64,000 nucleotides of DNA from Apis mellifera (lineage: Eukaryota; Arthropoda; Insecta; Hymenoptera; Apidae), in contig NC_037643.1 of NCBI RefSeq assembly GCF_003254395.2, positions 8,638,963 through 8,702,962 of the forward strand. The letters are read 5' to 3'. This document shows, in pieces, positions 36,360 through 49,100 of the stretch (position 1 is its first letter; every line of letters starts with the position of its first letter). The notes under the pieces were generated by a model. That model was given only the letters and a program-made list of their open reading frames with translations, did not search any database and was not told the DNA's origin. The position numbers were made by a program, and so were the translations under genes.

Positions 36360-37130
36360 CCTAATTTTTACCTTATCTCTGTCCTTTTCTCATTATTTAC
36401 TCTCCTTGTCTACACTTCGAAAAATTTATACGCTCAAAAGGCGAACTCCTATATTTGATTAACTTTATTGTTTCCTTTGCATAAAAATCTATTGATTAAA
36501 AATCTGGATAGATAAATAAATTAATATTAATACAATACATACAATACATAATTATGAATTAAAAAATATATTTTGTAATTAATTCTTTCATATATTACAA
36601 AGAATCCGTGTAATATATCATTATAATTTTATATATTTTTGTATGTATTTTATAAATCTTTAATTCTATATATATATATTTTATATTTAAAATTATTATT
36701 ACATTTTATATTTTATTTTTTATTTTATTCCATGTACATCATATACGAGACATTCATTATATATATAATGTAGAATCCATCAAGAATGCAACATAACCGA
36801 TATAAAGACACGATTTATCTATGATAATAACTTCCATTCAACAACCGGTTCCACTGATGCGTTGTTACACGACATATATTTTATTATTAATATGGAGCCT
36901 GACGTTTCTCCGGGTTTGATTCACACTCTTCCGCCTGATTTTTTCCCCGTTATTACATTAACGATTATCTCGTGATAGGGGAGAAAATCATCGAGCATAC
37001 GATAATCGAGTCAGTCTAGCAATCCGATAATTAAATGGCTCTTGTCACTCAACTCTGACGTTTCAATCGTGAATTTTATCGTGAACCATCACGTACACGT
37101 TACAAAATAAAATATTTTAAATTGCCCGCC
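36360..37130. other. Composition transition zone
   Basis: AT-rich to about 36,760, then increasing GC and CpG. No gene seen. A TA-rich stretch lies around 36660-36770. Confidence 0.6.
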
Positions 37131-37149
37131 TAAATTTGATAATTTTCAT

Positions 37150-37520
37150 TTTCCAACAGAGAGAGAGAGGGGAAAAAAAAAAAAAAGGAAGAGAAAGTGG
37201 AGAAAGCAGAAAAGCGACGGTCGGAGGAGGGCTTCACGGAGTCTTTTCTCGATACTTCTTCTTTATTAATAAACATAAAAAAAAAAAAAAAAAAAAAGTT
37301 TTGCCCTACCCTTTTGCGAAGTTTGTCGACGAAGCAGAGTTCGACGCAGCGAACCCCAACGCGTACACGGATGGACGACTTTGTACTTACATGCGATGGA
37401 GGCCCTAAAAATACACGCAATGACTAAAAATAATCCTCGATCGGTGCTAAATACATTCGTTTCGAAGAAGAAGAAGAAGCAGCTTCTAGAATTCTTGGAC
37501 GCCATTGACGAGATTCAGAA
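37150..37520. repeat. Purine-rich block with poly-A run
   Basis: A GA-rich stretch (37157-37215) and an A run of about 20 (about 37278-37297), then moderate GC sequence to about 37510. Overlapping ORFs occur on both strands; none is recognisable. Confidence 0.5.
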
Positions 37521-39650
37521 ATCTGGAAAACAAAAACGTGTGTGTATATGAATTTTGTATTATTATTATTTCTTTGTTGTTATTTTGTTACATTATGATA
37601 AAATAAATATTATCTAATTTATCAAAGTTTTCTTTCAATATTTTCTTTCTTAAAATTAATTCTATGCAACGCCCTTTGACTGTGCCCGTGTACCGTTACA
37701 ATAAATAATTCACGTTCAGAAATTAAATCTTCCTTTCATGAATTCTTTGCGACGCAAATTTTTAAAGTAAAAAGAAGATTGCCAAGAAGATTGTAAATAA
37801 ATTCTATTTCAATATAAAATATACAAGAATAGAATTATTTCAGTTGTTTAAACGTTATAAAATGAGCAAAAAGGAAAAAATAAATTAATAAGATATTTAA
37901 TTATAAATTATAATGTCATATGAATTTCTATTTCAATTTTTTTCAAGATGGATTAAAAAATATATATATATACATCATGCATTAGTTATATACTATTATA
38001 AACTAGTTATATACTATTATAAAAATAGAACACTTTTTAATCCACTATAAAGATTACTTATATTAGAAAATTATTAATCTTCTTAGCTCTTTCCTCAAAG
38101 TTATCAAAATTCAATTCTATAATAACCCTTTAACCAATAAAACTCAACGTGTACTCAACTTTTACATCTTTTTTCTTTCAGCCTCTCCAAACATTTCAGA
38201 TTCTCCAAACATGTCTTACGAGCCATCCATGCAATTTTTCACTTCAAAAAAAAAAAAATTCATAAATCAATAATTAAATCATAATTAAAAAATTGTAACG
38301 CATCTTCTTCTGGACACTCTATTCCATTCTTCCTCTCTCTTAGTCCAAACCACGACTTGTCACCGTTCAAATTTTCCAGGAAACTTGAAAGCAATCTGGC
38401 AAGGGGTCCAGGGCACGCACAGCACGAGGGGTGGCCTCGGGGTGGGGGCGACGCAATTAGGAGAGAACATAAATCCCGCAGTTTAGCACACTTCCTCGCA
38501 TCGCCGGTAGATCGGAGAATACAAATCAATCGTCGTAACGGCCGACTGCGCATTTAATTTCCATTCGGCTTCTGATCCACGCGGACAGGGTGGGTTAACG
38601 GGGGTGGAACGTGGAACAGGACAAATAGAACGAGCAGAGAGCAGGCGGAGGATGGAGGAGAGATTGTACGAATGGATGAAAGAAGAGGGTTGAGAAGAGC
38701 GTACGGTATGTGATGATAGGAGAAGGAGAAGAGGGAAAAAAAAAACGATGGAAAAGTGGGTTAAGGGGGAAGGATGGGAGAGTAATTTGCGAACATCGAA
38801 GCAAAGGAGATTTAGGACACGGAGAATGGACGATTGGACGTTCTGGGATGAGATGGAAAAACATAGAGGACAGAAAACGTGGGTGAAGATATTAGATTGA
38901 ATCTGGAGGTAGAATTGAGAGAGAGAGAGAGAGATGTGGAAAGAAAATTTTTGTGGTGACATTATTTGGACAAATGGAATATAGTTGGTTGAAATAGAGA
39001 ATTTGATAAAATAGGCAAGATTCAAAATGTGTGAATGGAAAATGGACTTGCAGTGTGTACAAAATATTTGCACATTAGTATATTTATTATTATTATACTT
39101 AAGAAAAAGATAGGTAATCTGTAAATTTTTTGTGATTATTGTTTAAATGACAATTTTCTTTTATAGAGTCAAATTTTGTTAAAGTTAAAATTATTATTAT
39201 TCTTATTGACAATTCTCTAAAGTCTTTGATATTTACTATTTTATTATATCAGTAAATTGTTTATTCTTTTAATATAACTGTTTGGAAAACTTTATAATAA
39301 TTACTACCTATTCAATTTATAAGAGAAAAGCATTTGAATTTTACATTGACGAATGCTTAATAATTTATAATACACTAATTTATTTTCTTCATAATAAAAT
39401 AATATATACAATTTATTCAAATTGTATTCAATTAGCTTCAATTTTGATATGCGACAATCATGATTAACAACAATACATTCAATTACTAAATTCGAAATAG
39501 ATTTGTACGCAGTTTATATAAAATTAAGCATTTCATATGCAGCAACCTAACCTAAAAATCAACTTTTAACAAAAATTAATTCCATTCGCATTAAATTAAA
39601 TACATAAAACGAAAAGGAAGAAAAGAAAAAGAATAAATTTTCGGAATAAA
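37521..39650. other. Non-coding, AT-rich flanks with a GA-rich core
   Basis: AT-rich to about 38,250. From 38,290 to 38,960 a GC-moderate, strongly purine-biased block (GGAGGA, GAGAGA near 38917-38934). AT-rich again to 39,650. The long minus-strand ORFs here are CT-rich low-complexity translations. No gene supported. Confidence 0.6.
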
Positions 39651-42600
39651 TTGATAGAGGAAAAAGGAAGAGGAGGAATAGAATGGCGAAAAACGAGGAC
39701 ATGAATGGGAAAGAAAATTCCCGTTGGAACGTTGAAGATTCTCTTCAGTCTATTTCCATTCGAACGTAGGCGTTTTCGTTTCCCTTCCCTTCGTTGTAAA
39801 CGGATCCTGGGATCGATGAATGACACCGGCGTAAAAAGGATTTACCGCGTTCCGCGACGAATCGACGGTGATCCGATTCGCATTAAGCCCGCGACGTGCA
39901 CGCCGGATCGAATTTGTACGCGTCGTTACGCGCTCACGCCGCCTCCTCCTGGAAAATGAGCACATTCCGATAATTGCGCTTTCGGTGCATTGTTTACCCC
40001 GTGCAATAACGATCGACGTGACTCTTTCCTCAACGCCCGTTCACGCTAATAAGCTTTGTAATCGTTGTTGTCCGATCGCGGAGATAACGCGCGTAAACGC
40101 GTTGCCGAACTCGATTTTATAATAGAATTATGCGTACGAATCGCGATTCTTCTCTTTGTTGGATGTAAAATAGAATTTTTATCTTTATTTTTTAGAATTG
40201 AGGTAATTCGAAATGGTAGAAGCAGTGGAAAACGAAGAATTGAAATATTTTATATTCTCGTTGCAAGGAGCAAAGCGAGAAGATAAAAATTAGAGGTTAG
40301 AAAAGATTAACTAGAACTAGAAAAGATTAAGTTAGATTAGATTGATTTCTAAAATATTTCTAATGTTTTCTTACAGAGATTTTGATTCTTGAGATTATTT
40401 TCAAATCTTTGAATAAACATTTAAAACAATTTTGATCGAACTGAAACATCTTCGAGCCTACAAGTATATCAGTAAATTTCTAAATACAAATTTCACTTAT
40501 ATCACATATAAGAAACCAAACAAATATTCCATAACTAACACATTCAATTATCTATTTCAGAACAAGCGAGGCCGGACAAATTTCTACACGAAAAAACAAA
40601 AATCTTTCGAATACCTGATCCGAATAATGGTGCTCGACGAGACATAGGTTAGCAAGTAGCAATAGATCGACAGCACTTTTGACTGTGGCGCAATCTGGGG
40701 GACACGATTATTGCCTTTGCAAAATCTCCAACTATTTCCACCACTGATAAGGTTCCTTCGAGCCACAAGATTTCCTTCCTTTCTCTCTCTTTTACACATG
40801 TACACACTTACATATACTTTTATACATGCTCTCTTATTCTCTCATTGTTACTCGTGGTCATAGCATCCAGGCTTACCTAACTTGGTCGACGGCGAGCCGC
40901 ACTCCCGTCATTGCCAAGCAAGTTTATGGCCCAGACCGACGCCCATAAACTGTACAAATGGTAAATCTACCGTAAGATCATCCCAGCCGAAAATGATGTA
41001 TCGTAGGTTCCGTACACACGAGAAATCGGCGGACCTACTAGTTTGACCCACCACCCCTAGTCCCCTTCTCTTTCCTGCGACGATGTTATCTATGACGGAA
41101 AGAATTGACGAAAAATAACGATGTGCGATTGGTTCGAAGTCCAGTTTCCAAATTTGTTTTGGTGAATCTCTTGTGAATCTCTTGTAAAGTGAATTCTTTG
41201 ATTTTGAAATATAAATACTAAATATAATCGTATTGATACAGTATATTTTGTGTAAGTGTATTTGGTAAACTATTATTTGGTTGATCTATATTGACTAATT
41301 TTAGGTTAGGTCAATCAGAACAATTTGTAAGTTTATAAGTATTTTTATAAAGAATAAATATTCAATTTACATCATTATTATTTACGATACTAATTCTTCG
41401 TATTCTCTTTTCTTTCAGAAGCATTAATATGCAATAACCTAATATATACCTGATATATATACATAATATGTGATAACCTATACGAAAATTTATATATATC
41501 CAATGTAAGATATAATAATTCTCGATATTTTATTTTACTTATTTCAAAATTTTAATACAAAACTTTTACTATGATTCTTGTTTAAAATTTAGAATAATTA
41601 ATCTATATCCTTATTTAAAAAGATAATTTTTATAATTTCATAATGTGTCTTGGATACAAACTTATTGAACATTTTGCATTTTTTTACATAGATTTTTTAA
41701 TTCGAAAGGAGTCATAAAATACGAGAAAAAATTTCGAAAACGAGTGACGATTACATGGAAAGATTCTCAGCTTGAATAAACTTTGAATCAAGGTGTCGTT
41801 GGCGAAAGTCTTTTGAAATACGCGCGTGGGACGCTTCGCGAAGCATGAAGAATACAGAAGGGATCAATGTACACAACGATTGGCCACGGGAATATAGACT
41901 GCAGCTTTTAGGAGCTTATCCTTGTTACACCGTGGTGCCGCTATGTAATACTATCTTAACCGAGGAGAGCCATTGTGATCTTATTTCCGCTTGGCTCGGT
42001 CTGCCGAGTTAACATCTTCAGCTTCGATCGTGCAACTACTCTTACATGTTCTGGCTTTTGTTTCGTTGAATATATTTGTTAATTCAATTCAGTCGAAATT
42101 ATATATTTTATGTTTACGATATTATTAATTTCTATCAATTATATTTTCATAAAATAAAAATATCATTCGAATATTAATCTATTTTAAAGTAAACATATAT
42201 ATATTAATATTTTAAATAAGAAAAGGAAAACATTTATTTTTGAAGAAGAAAATATAATGTTAAATTAATAATTTTTTCTTAAAATTTCTCAGAACTTTTA
42301 GATAGTTTAAGAAATATCGCTTGAGAAATATAAAAATAGAAGATTTTTAAAATATTATGAGAAGATTTTAATTTCATTGAAATTTTTTATTTTTATACAT
42401 ATTAAACATGTGAATTAATTTTTTTGATTTATTAAAAAGATATAGAATTACAATTATCACGCAATTATTAATTTTAACAAATATATTAAGGAAATAAAAT
42501 AAATTGTATTGGAAATTTTTTGTTAAATAGAAGGATTTATGATATATAGATTCTGATGTAGATTTGGGATTTGATAGCGACGTATTTAGTTCACACAAAC

Positions 42601-43300
42601 ACATTATTCTCTATTTTCCTTTGTATCAAACTTCTACGTTCTATATTTCCAGTTATATATAGTTGTCACGACAACTATTCACTTACTTTGCAACAACAGC
42701 TTACAGATAATTCGGAATAACTACTTTGTAAGTAAATTAAGCTCTTAGAAATACAGATACAAGAAAATTAATCTGATTTTACACATTTTCAACAGAGTAA
42801 TTATTTGTCACGGAAAGTTTATATTTAAGATAAACATTAAACAAAATGGAAATTTTACAACACAGAAGAATCAAAATATGGTACATACATTTCCACGCAC
42901 GCAAACTCATCTTGCAAACTCATTATGTTCCCAGCCATATTGTGAGAAGGACGAAAGCTCTCCTCGACGGATTTAACTTCACGATACCCACACACCTGTG
43001 CTTTACCTGCGCCACGAGAGTGTGATCAACTGTACGTAATGGGGACAACCCTTACTAAATCCTGTATTGTAAGAAATCGGCCGGAGTTAATAATAGAGCT
43101 CGGCTTTCGGCTTTGTGCCAAGCGTATTGTGCCGCGAACTGAGATCGTAACTCGTGTGGGATTCGACCGGTGTCCTCTTATGCTCGCGAGGAGAGGATGC
43201 AAGAGGATGCTGCTGTCGTCTTTCACGCCCAACCAGAGTAAGGGATTAAGGGATGATGCGGTGATGCGCGGTTCAAAATTTTGAAAAATTTTCTTGAACG
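39651..43300. other. Non-coding, alternating CpG-rich and AT-rich blocks
   Basis: CpG-rich patches at about 39,700-40,130, 40,860-41,060, 41,815-42,030 and 42,890-43,285 are separated by AT-rich sequence. The patches could be regulatory elements. No splice-consistent coding exon or RNA gene is recognised. Confidence 0.5.
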
Positions 43301-44377
43301 GTGATGTAACCGAATAGTGTTATAATTTAGGAAAGGGAAGAATTAAGAATTTTAAAAGTTAATGAACATAATCTAAATTTTAGTAATTTTTTTATGCTTC
43401 AAACGTATTTTAGAAGATCTTTTTTCTTTTTTTGGAAAATTTTGAAAAATTCTCCCTCGAATAATCGCGAATAATCCTTCGAATACGAATGGTGATATAA
43501 TTTATGAGACATTATGATAAAAAAATTAAGTTTAGAAATGTAATTTAAATTTGATCGTCAATTTATCTCTTTCTGCATTGATATTAAAATTTTGAAATTC
43601 TTCCAAAGCGACGGAATTAATCACACACGAGTTATTTTGTAACGAATTAATCATTCACTTTTTATAAAAACTTAAATACTAATCCTACGTTCTAACATTA
43701 AAATTCAAAGATCTCATCGAAAGTCTTATTAATCAATTTTCTTACTATCTACTTAAATTAAAATCTCTAAAATTTAACAAAACAAATTATTAAAAAAAAA
43801 AAATAACCTCTACCCAATTTTTAGATATTTCACACCGTTCTTCGTTACCATCCTTCGACCATTATTTCGAAGACATTCCATCGCGCACGAATCTTCGTAC
43901 GTTCCTTTAATCGAGACGCGAAGGCAGAAAAAGCCCCTAGAAGCATCGACACGAAATGGAGAAGTAAAGGCACGAGCGAGGTACGTCCGTGTTGTAGAGC
44001 GGCAGCATCTGGTGCCACCCTTCCCTCCTTCCTCGCATCGCATAATCCCTCTCTTTCCATCTCCTATCCTTTTTATCCCTGTCCCGTATTGTTCCGTCTC
44101 TTCTCTATTTCTCCTCCATTCTCTCTCTCTTTCTCGCTCCTTCCATCCACTCTGCGGCCACGTTCCTCCTTCTCTACCGCTCTCGTCCCTGTCCTCACTC
44201 CGGTTCAGGCCGCTGCCGTTGTCCCGACGTTACTTCCGTGACGATGAGCTTCAATACGCGCCGATAGTCGCGGCGGGAAACCAACGAGCCTACCCAAAGT
44301 CGTCCATGGTTTCCACGCATCCAACCCAACCCAAACCCAGCCTAGCTCAACCTGGGACGCGACCAATACGTACATAC

Positions 44378-44409
<32 letters not shown>

Positions 44410-45110
44410 ACAAACTCGAGCGTGCATCCAAAGAGATGGAGAGAAAGAGAGAGAGAGAGAGAGTCATATCACGTGGCTGCGGTTGTATAGGTATAAACAC
44501 GTGGAAGAGGGACAGAGAAAGGAGTAAGAGTAAGAGAAAGAGAGAGAGAGAGAAAGGAGAGATGGTTGCGCGGGCGCAACCATCCGCTCCTCGCTCCTCT
44601 GAAATAATAATAGAAGAATGAAAATGAAAGAAAAGGAAAAAGTAATAATCTCGGGGATCTTTTAAAATCCATCGAAGCAGACGAAGCCGCCGGATTGTGT
44701 TGTGTGTTAGGGCAATCTCACCGCCGTGCCTCCTCGCGTATCCTTCCCCTCCCTCCCTCCCTCCCTTTCCTTCGTTCCTTTCCTTTCTCCTTTCTTTTTC
44801 TTGCTCCGTCCACTCGTCCGGCTCGCTCGTTGTCTCCCTTTCGTTGTCGTAGTCGAGCGCACGAGCCCCTCCCCCTGTGAAAAGAAGTCAACATCGACGT
44901 GATATCCGAAGATACCGAGGATGTCGAAGAGAGAGTCGTACAATCGGCACGACAATACGTACGTATCGGGAACCCCGCGTGTTTAACGACGTTTATCTCC
45001 TTTTTTCCTTCTCCAGCTTCTCTCGCTTCGATATCTTTGCAATGGCTATCGGACTTACGAGAAATGATTAAGAATAAACAAGAAGAATCGTAGATAGTTA
45101 TAAGTATGTT
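43301..45110. other. Non-coding, CT/GA-rich with microsatellites
   Basis: AT-rich to about 43,820, then CT-rich (44,040-44,200), a (TA)n run at 44384-44408, (GA)n near 44432-44464 and 44520-44560, and a CCCT/CCTT-rich stretch at 44,745-44,800. A stretch at 44885-44958 reads like a short acidic exon; see findings. Confidence 0.55.
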
Positions 45111-45168
45111 GCTTATATATCCATTTATGAAAATTATTATATTTCAACGAATAAGATATTTAAATTTT

Positions 45169-45172
<4 letters not shown>

Positions 45173-45224
<52 letters not shown>
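45173..45224. repeat. (TA)n microsatellite
   Basis: About 26 uninterrupted TA units. A second run lies 65 nt downstream. Confidence 0.95.
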
Positions 45225-45229
<5 letters not shown>

Positions 45230-45285
45230 CTGTTTACGAGATAAAGGAAATGTGAAACAAAGTGAAACATCTCAATAATTCGAAA

Positions 45286-45288
<3 letters not shown>

Positions 45289-45317
<29 letters not shown>
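45289..45317. repeat. (TA)n microsatellite
   Basis: About 14 TA units. Confidence 0.95.
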
Positions 45318-45319
<2 letters not shown>

Positions 45320-45399
45320 TTTTATAAAAAAATCTTATCAATCTTAAAACCTTTATCTCAAAAAATCGTATCGTACAAACATATTCCAAGAATTACAAT

Positions 45400-46240
45400 T
45401 TTCCAATTCTCAAGATATCGAATTCCTCCTCCTTCTTCCCTCCGTACCGAGTTCGTCAAATTGGCTCGAAACAGGACCGGTCCAGCTCTTCAGAACGCGA
45501 AACTCGGGACGCCACGCATTTGACGCATTAACACGGTGAAAGGAGGGGGGAGAAGGAGGGGGGAGTTAGTCGATGTTCACCGGAAAACAGGGATGCCGGG
45601 GAATTCGGGGATCGGTTGACAGCAGAAGGGAAGAGCGGAGGGAATAAGGCAGACGAGGACCAGGATACAGGAGAGAGAGCACAGAGATAGAGAGAGATAT
45701 ATATATGGAGAGAGCGTGAGACGAATAGAGAGGGAGAGAGAAGAAACGACTGGGTTTCGTTTCGGGGTGAGCCGGAGGGAGGCACAGGATTTCACGGGAG
45801 GCTGATCACGAATGGACGCGTCTCCCGCAGCTCTGCCGCTGACAGCCAGGAATTGGAATTGCATCGGCGTCGCTCGATAGCCAGCCATCCCGCCAGTCAG
45901 CCAGTCAGGCAGCCAAACGGCCTAACATACCATGCCTACCCCATCTGCCTGCCTGCCTGCCTCGTTGTATCGCCTGCGCTATACCTGCCTGCCTCCGCTG
46001 CTTGCCCGGTTGCCTATAGCTCGCGCCTTGCCGGTCCACACACGGACCGTATCTACTCGCCGCGCGATCTCCTCGATATCTCCTTTCGTGGATCCATCCA
46101 GCCAAGATCCATCGACCAGGATGGACCAGGTGGCAATCCTCGATCCCGATAACGGTGCAGGCTACTGTTTGCCCACGCTCGTAAGCGGGCCACCTGTGCT
46201 CCACAGGATGTGGGGAGTATAATAAACCTTGGCGCACAAC
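45400..46240. other. GC-rich block with CAGC/CCTG-type short repeats
   Basis: Contains degenerate GCCAG/TCAG repeats (about 45880-45915) and tandem GCCT units (about 45945-45962 and 45983-45995). ORFs are open in several frames at once, which indicates composition rather than coding. It ends in a patch with CAGGTGG and CCACCTG E-box-like motifs (46125-46200). Confidence 0.55.
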
Positions 46241-47511
46241 AAATTGGAAATTGCGAGTTGCGTTTCGCGAGTGATAGCTTTGCCTCGATTGATAATTGGA
46301 TAATGATCGGTTTTTTGGAAATTTAGAAGAATTAGGAAGAAATTGTTACTTTTTTCTCTTTTTTTTGAAATTTCAAAATTTAGAATTTTTTGTAATATTG
46401 TTATTAGTTGAAAGTTACGTGATTTTTTTTTATATTATTGTTCGTAAGGATTATAAATTTATAAATTATGTTTAAGGATCACTTCGCTCGAATTCAATCG
46501 AAATTCGATCAATTAAATAGTATTATCGTTTTAACAAAAAAAATATGAAAAAATCCGAATACCTTAATTTAAACTATTCAATATCCAAATTTTACTTAGA
46601 AAAATGGATCATCGTTGGGATCGATCACAATTAAATTTCACAATTATCGAATGGAAGCAGGAATTACTTGTCGCAATATTCCACGGCCGGCCATATAAAG
46701 GCGGTTCTATTTACCAACGGCAAATCGTGGAAAAGGATCATGGCCCGTTTGTCGCCGCTTCCCTGCCAACTCGTTATTTGGGTTATCGAATGGGCCTGTA
46801 CACGCGTGCAGAGCCCCAGCGCACGAGTAGAACGCTTGGCCAGATACATTACGAGCACGTATATAACCCGGATTGATGCCGGTGGAGCTCCGCGAAATAC
46901 CGGATGCTGCTGCTCCACGACCAGTATTGTCAGACTCGTGTTTTCGAGGGGATTGGATTTTTTGATTTAAAGGGCGGCAAGCCTGATATCTATCCCGCGA
47001 GAGACCCGCGATCGACTGCCGACTCTCTCTCTCTCTCTCTCCCTCTTTTTCTCCGTCCCTCTCGTTCTCTATTCTGCCATTCACGTGCACGATACGAATT
47101 TACCGCTTAAAAACAGACGTTATCCCGCGATTACGTTGGCCGGGTATAGAAAGTTTGAAACGCGCAACAACGGGGGAACAATGGACGCGACACTCGTTTT
47201 TCGACCACCGTCAATTGGGATGTATAGCGGGTTGATATTCAATCGCGGTTTTAGTGTTAAAAATGTAAAATACCGCGAGGGGAGGAGGAGGAGGAGGATG
47301 TTTGGGAAATTGGTAAATGGATTTGGATTGGTCGCGCGCGACATAGAAGATATAAGGTATTTTTTTTTTTTTTTGGAAATTGAAAGTTGAAATTGTTCGT
47401 GACGTTTAATGATTTTTTTTTTTGAAAGGATATTCGTTTTGCTGCTACATATCTCTGGATGGAATTTTAATTTCTTTGATAGGGAATCGAGTGTTTTTAA
47501 ATTTTGAATTA
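46241..47511. other. Non-coding, AT-rich then moderate GC
   Basis: AT-rich to 46,600. The 46,600-47,110 part has overlapping ORFs on both strands, a TATAAA-containing stretch (46693-46699) and a (CT)n run at about 47024-47043. A GGA-rich run is at 47279-47300. No gene recognised. Confidence 0.55.
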
Positions 47512-47739
47512 TTAATTGAGACTTTTTGATTTATCTTTTTTCTCTAGTTCGATCGAGCGTTGCATTAAATTTTGTTGAAATTGGAATTGTTTCTGATCTT
47601 CACTCGATGATTTGTATTTCTCAACGATGGATTTTAATTTGTCGGGAAAACGACGTTGTTGATCTTCCATCCTAATAATTTCAACGGAGAAACTATTCCT
47701 AAGATATTTCGAACGATCTGTATATAGTTGTTTGTACAT
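47512..47739 (-). CDS. Hypothetical small protein, 75 aa
   Basis: A complete ORF on the minus strand (ATG at 47739-47737, TAA at 47514-47512). In-frame TAA and TAG lie just upstream of the start, so it is not a longer frame that simply runs in. The start context AAAATG is favourable. The product is hydrophilic and looks like a charged, amphipathic helix (QRRFPDKLKSIVEKYKSSSE and an ELEKKDKSKSLN end), unlike the Arg/Pro/Ser translations of neighbouring GC-rich ORFs. I recognise no family. It may be a small gene, a lone exon or chance. Confidence 0.3.
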   Translation of the reverse strand: MYKQLYTDRSKYLRNSFSVEIIRMEDQQRRFPDKLKSIVEKYKSSSEDQKQFQFQQNLMQRSIELEKKDKSKSLN

Positions 47740-49100
47740 TTTCTATTATTCTCATTCCGCCGTTTTCATATACCAGTTTCCTGTCAAGATTAAGACGCTC
47801 GCTATCTATTGTGTACCGCCGTTATCGGCCAAGAATATTATCTGCCTCTTCCTGAACCACTTTGCACGCGATAGATGATAACGAGCCAAATGGAAGCGTT
47901 CCTACGGACGATCTGGAAACGAAAACAACAACAACAACCGGCTGTTCGAATCGAGGATATCGTGGAATTCGTTTCACAGTATTTGACCAATTTCTAACTG
48001 GAAATGATCCGGAATTTTATGGTAATTTTTACGAGATGATGAGCGCGATAATATTCATAAGGAAGTTTTAGAAAGAATTTTTTCTTCTTTTCTTAATTCG
48101 ATATTTGATACAAAATGTATCAAATAATGAAATATAAATATAAATATTCCAAGATTCCGAGTAATTTAACTTCCAAATTTTCAAAGGATATAAAGAGAAA
48201 GGGGAATTTTATTTTATTGAAGAAAATGTTAAGAAGATTGTTTTGATGTGTAAAAAAGTTCGATAATTTATGTTATTTAAAATATAACAGCCAGTTTTAT
48301 CGTTTCAAAGTAACAATTATGCACTTGTACATTCTGATGATTCATGTTACGTATGAACCGAACACTGGCGTAACACTGATTCCCGTGATTTACGATCCAC
48401 GATTAATACCCACGTATAATACATATACGATTTTGATCGGTAGGCAAGGTATTTAGGGGTCAAAGGTTAATGGCCGAGGTAAGGGTAATATCGTCGAGCG
48501 CTCGAATAAAGATGCGGAATGGAGGATAGGATTTTAAAAGGGGCGAGAAAAAAAAATAAAGAAATATTGGACGAGAGTTGATTGTGTTCAAACATAAGTT
48601 TGATCGATCGAAGTACAATTTATTCTACGCGATAGATACTTACGGAGTTAACCCTTACCCTCTTTCAACGCTCACCCCTGTGTAAAGTTAATATCCGGAA
48701 CCCAAAGTACTTTTAAATGCTAATAAGTCCATAAGTAGCAGCATACATTATTATAAATTATAAATTATTATTTCCAATTTATGAAAAAAAATATATATAT
48801 ATAGAAATATTCATTTGTCAATTTCGCCTAATATCTTTTACATCGAAAAAAAAAGAAAAAATAAAGAAACTTTGTTTTATCAATAATTTTTCATCGTTTC
48901 CTTCGATCTTTCGAAGTTAATTTCGCTTAATACATTCTTTCATAACAAATTTAAACTTTTTTCACCCTTTCGAAACGACATTAATAATTCCACTATAAAT
49001 AAAAACTATCCTACCTATCATTACTTCTTCCCATAAAACTTTCCATTATTAAAACTCTCGCAAAAAAAAAAAAGAAACTGGAACTCATAAACGATAAACG
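47740..49100. other. Non-coding, mostly AT-rich
   Basis: A GC-moderate piece at 47,760-48,000, and another at 48,340-48,720 with plausible conserved-element texture. Otherwise AT-rich. No gene supported. Confidence 0.55.

Noticed and set aside
38483..39073. Minus-strand ORF of 196 codons, the longest in the right half
   Set aside because: It is the complement of GA-rich sequence, giving Ser/Leu/Phe/His-rich low-complexity translation. No family recognised.
41120..41160. GGTTCGAAGTCC, resembling a tRNA B box
   Set aside because: No matching A box upstream and no cloverleaf can be drawn.
45577..46237. Several long ORFs on both strands
   Set aside because: All frames are open together because of CAGC/CCTG-type repeats. 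The products are Pro/Ala/Arg-rich without domains.
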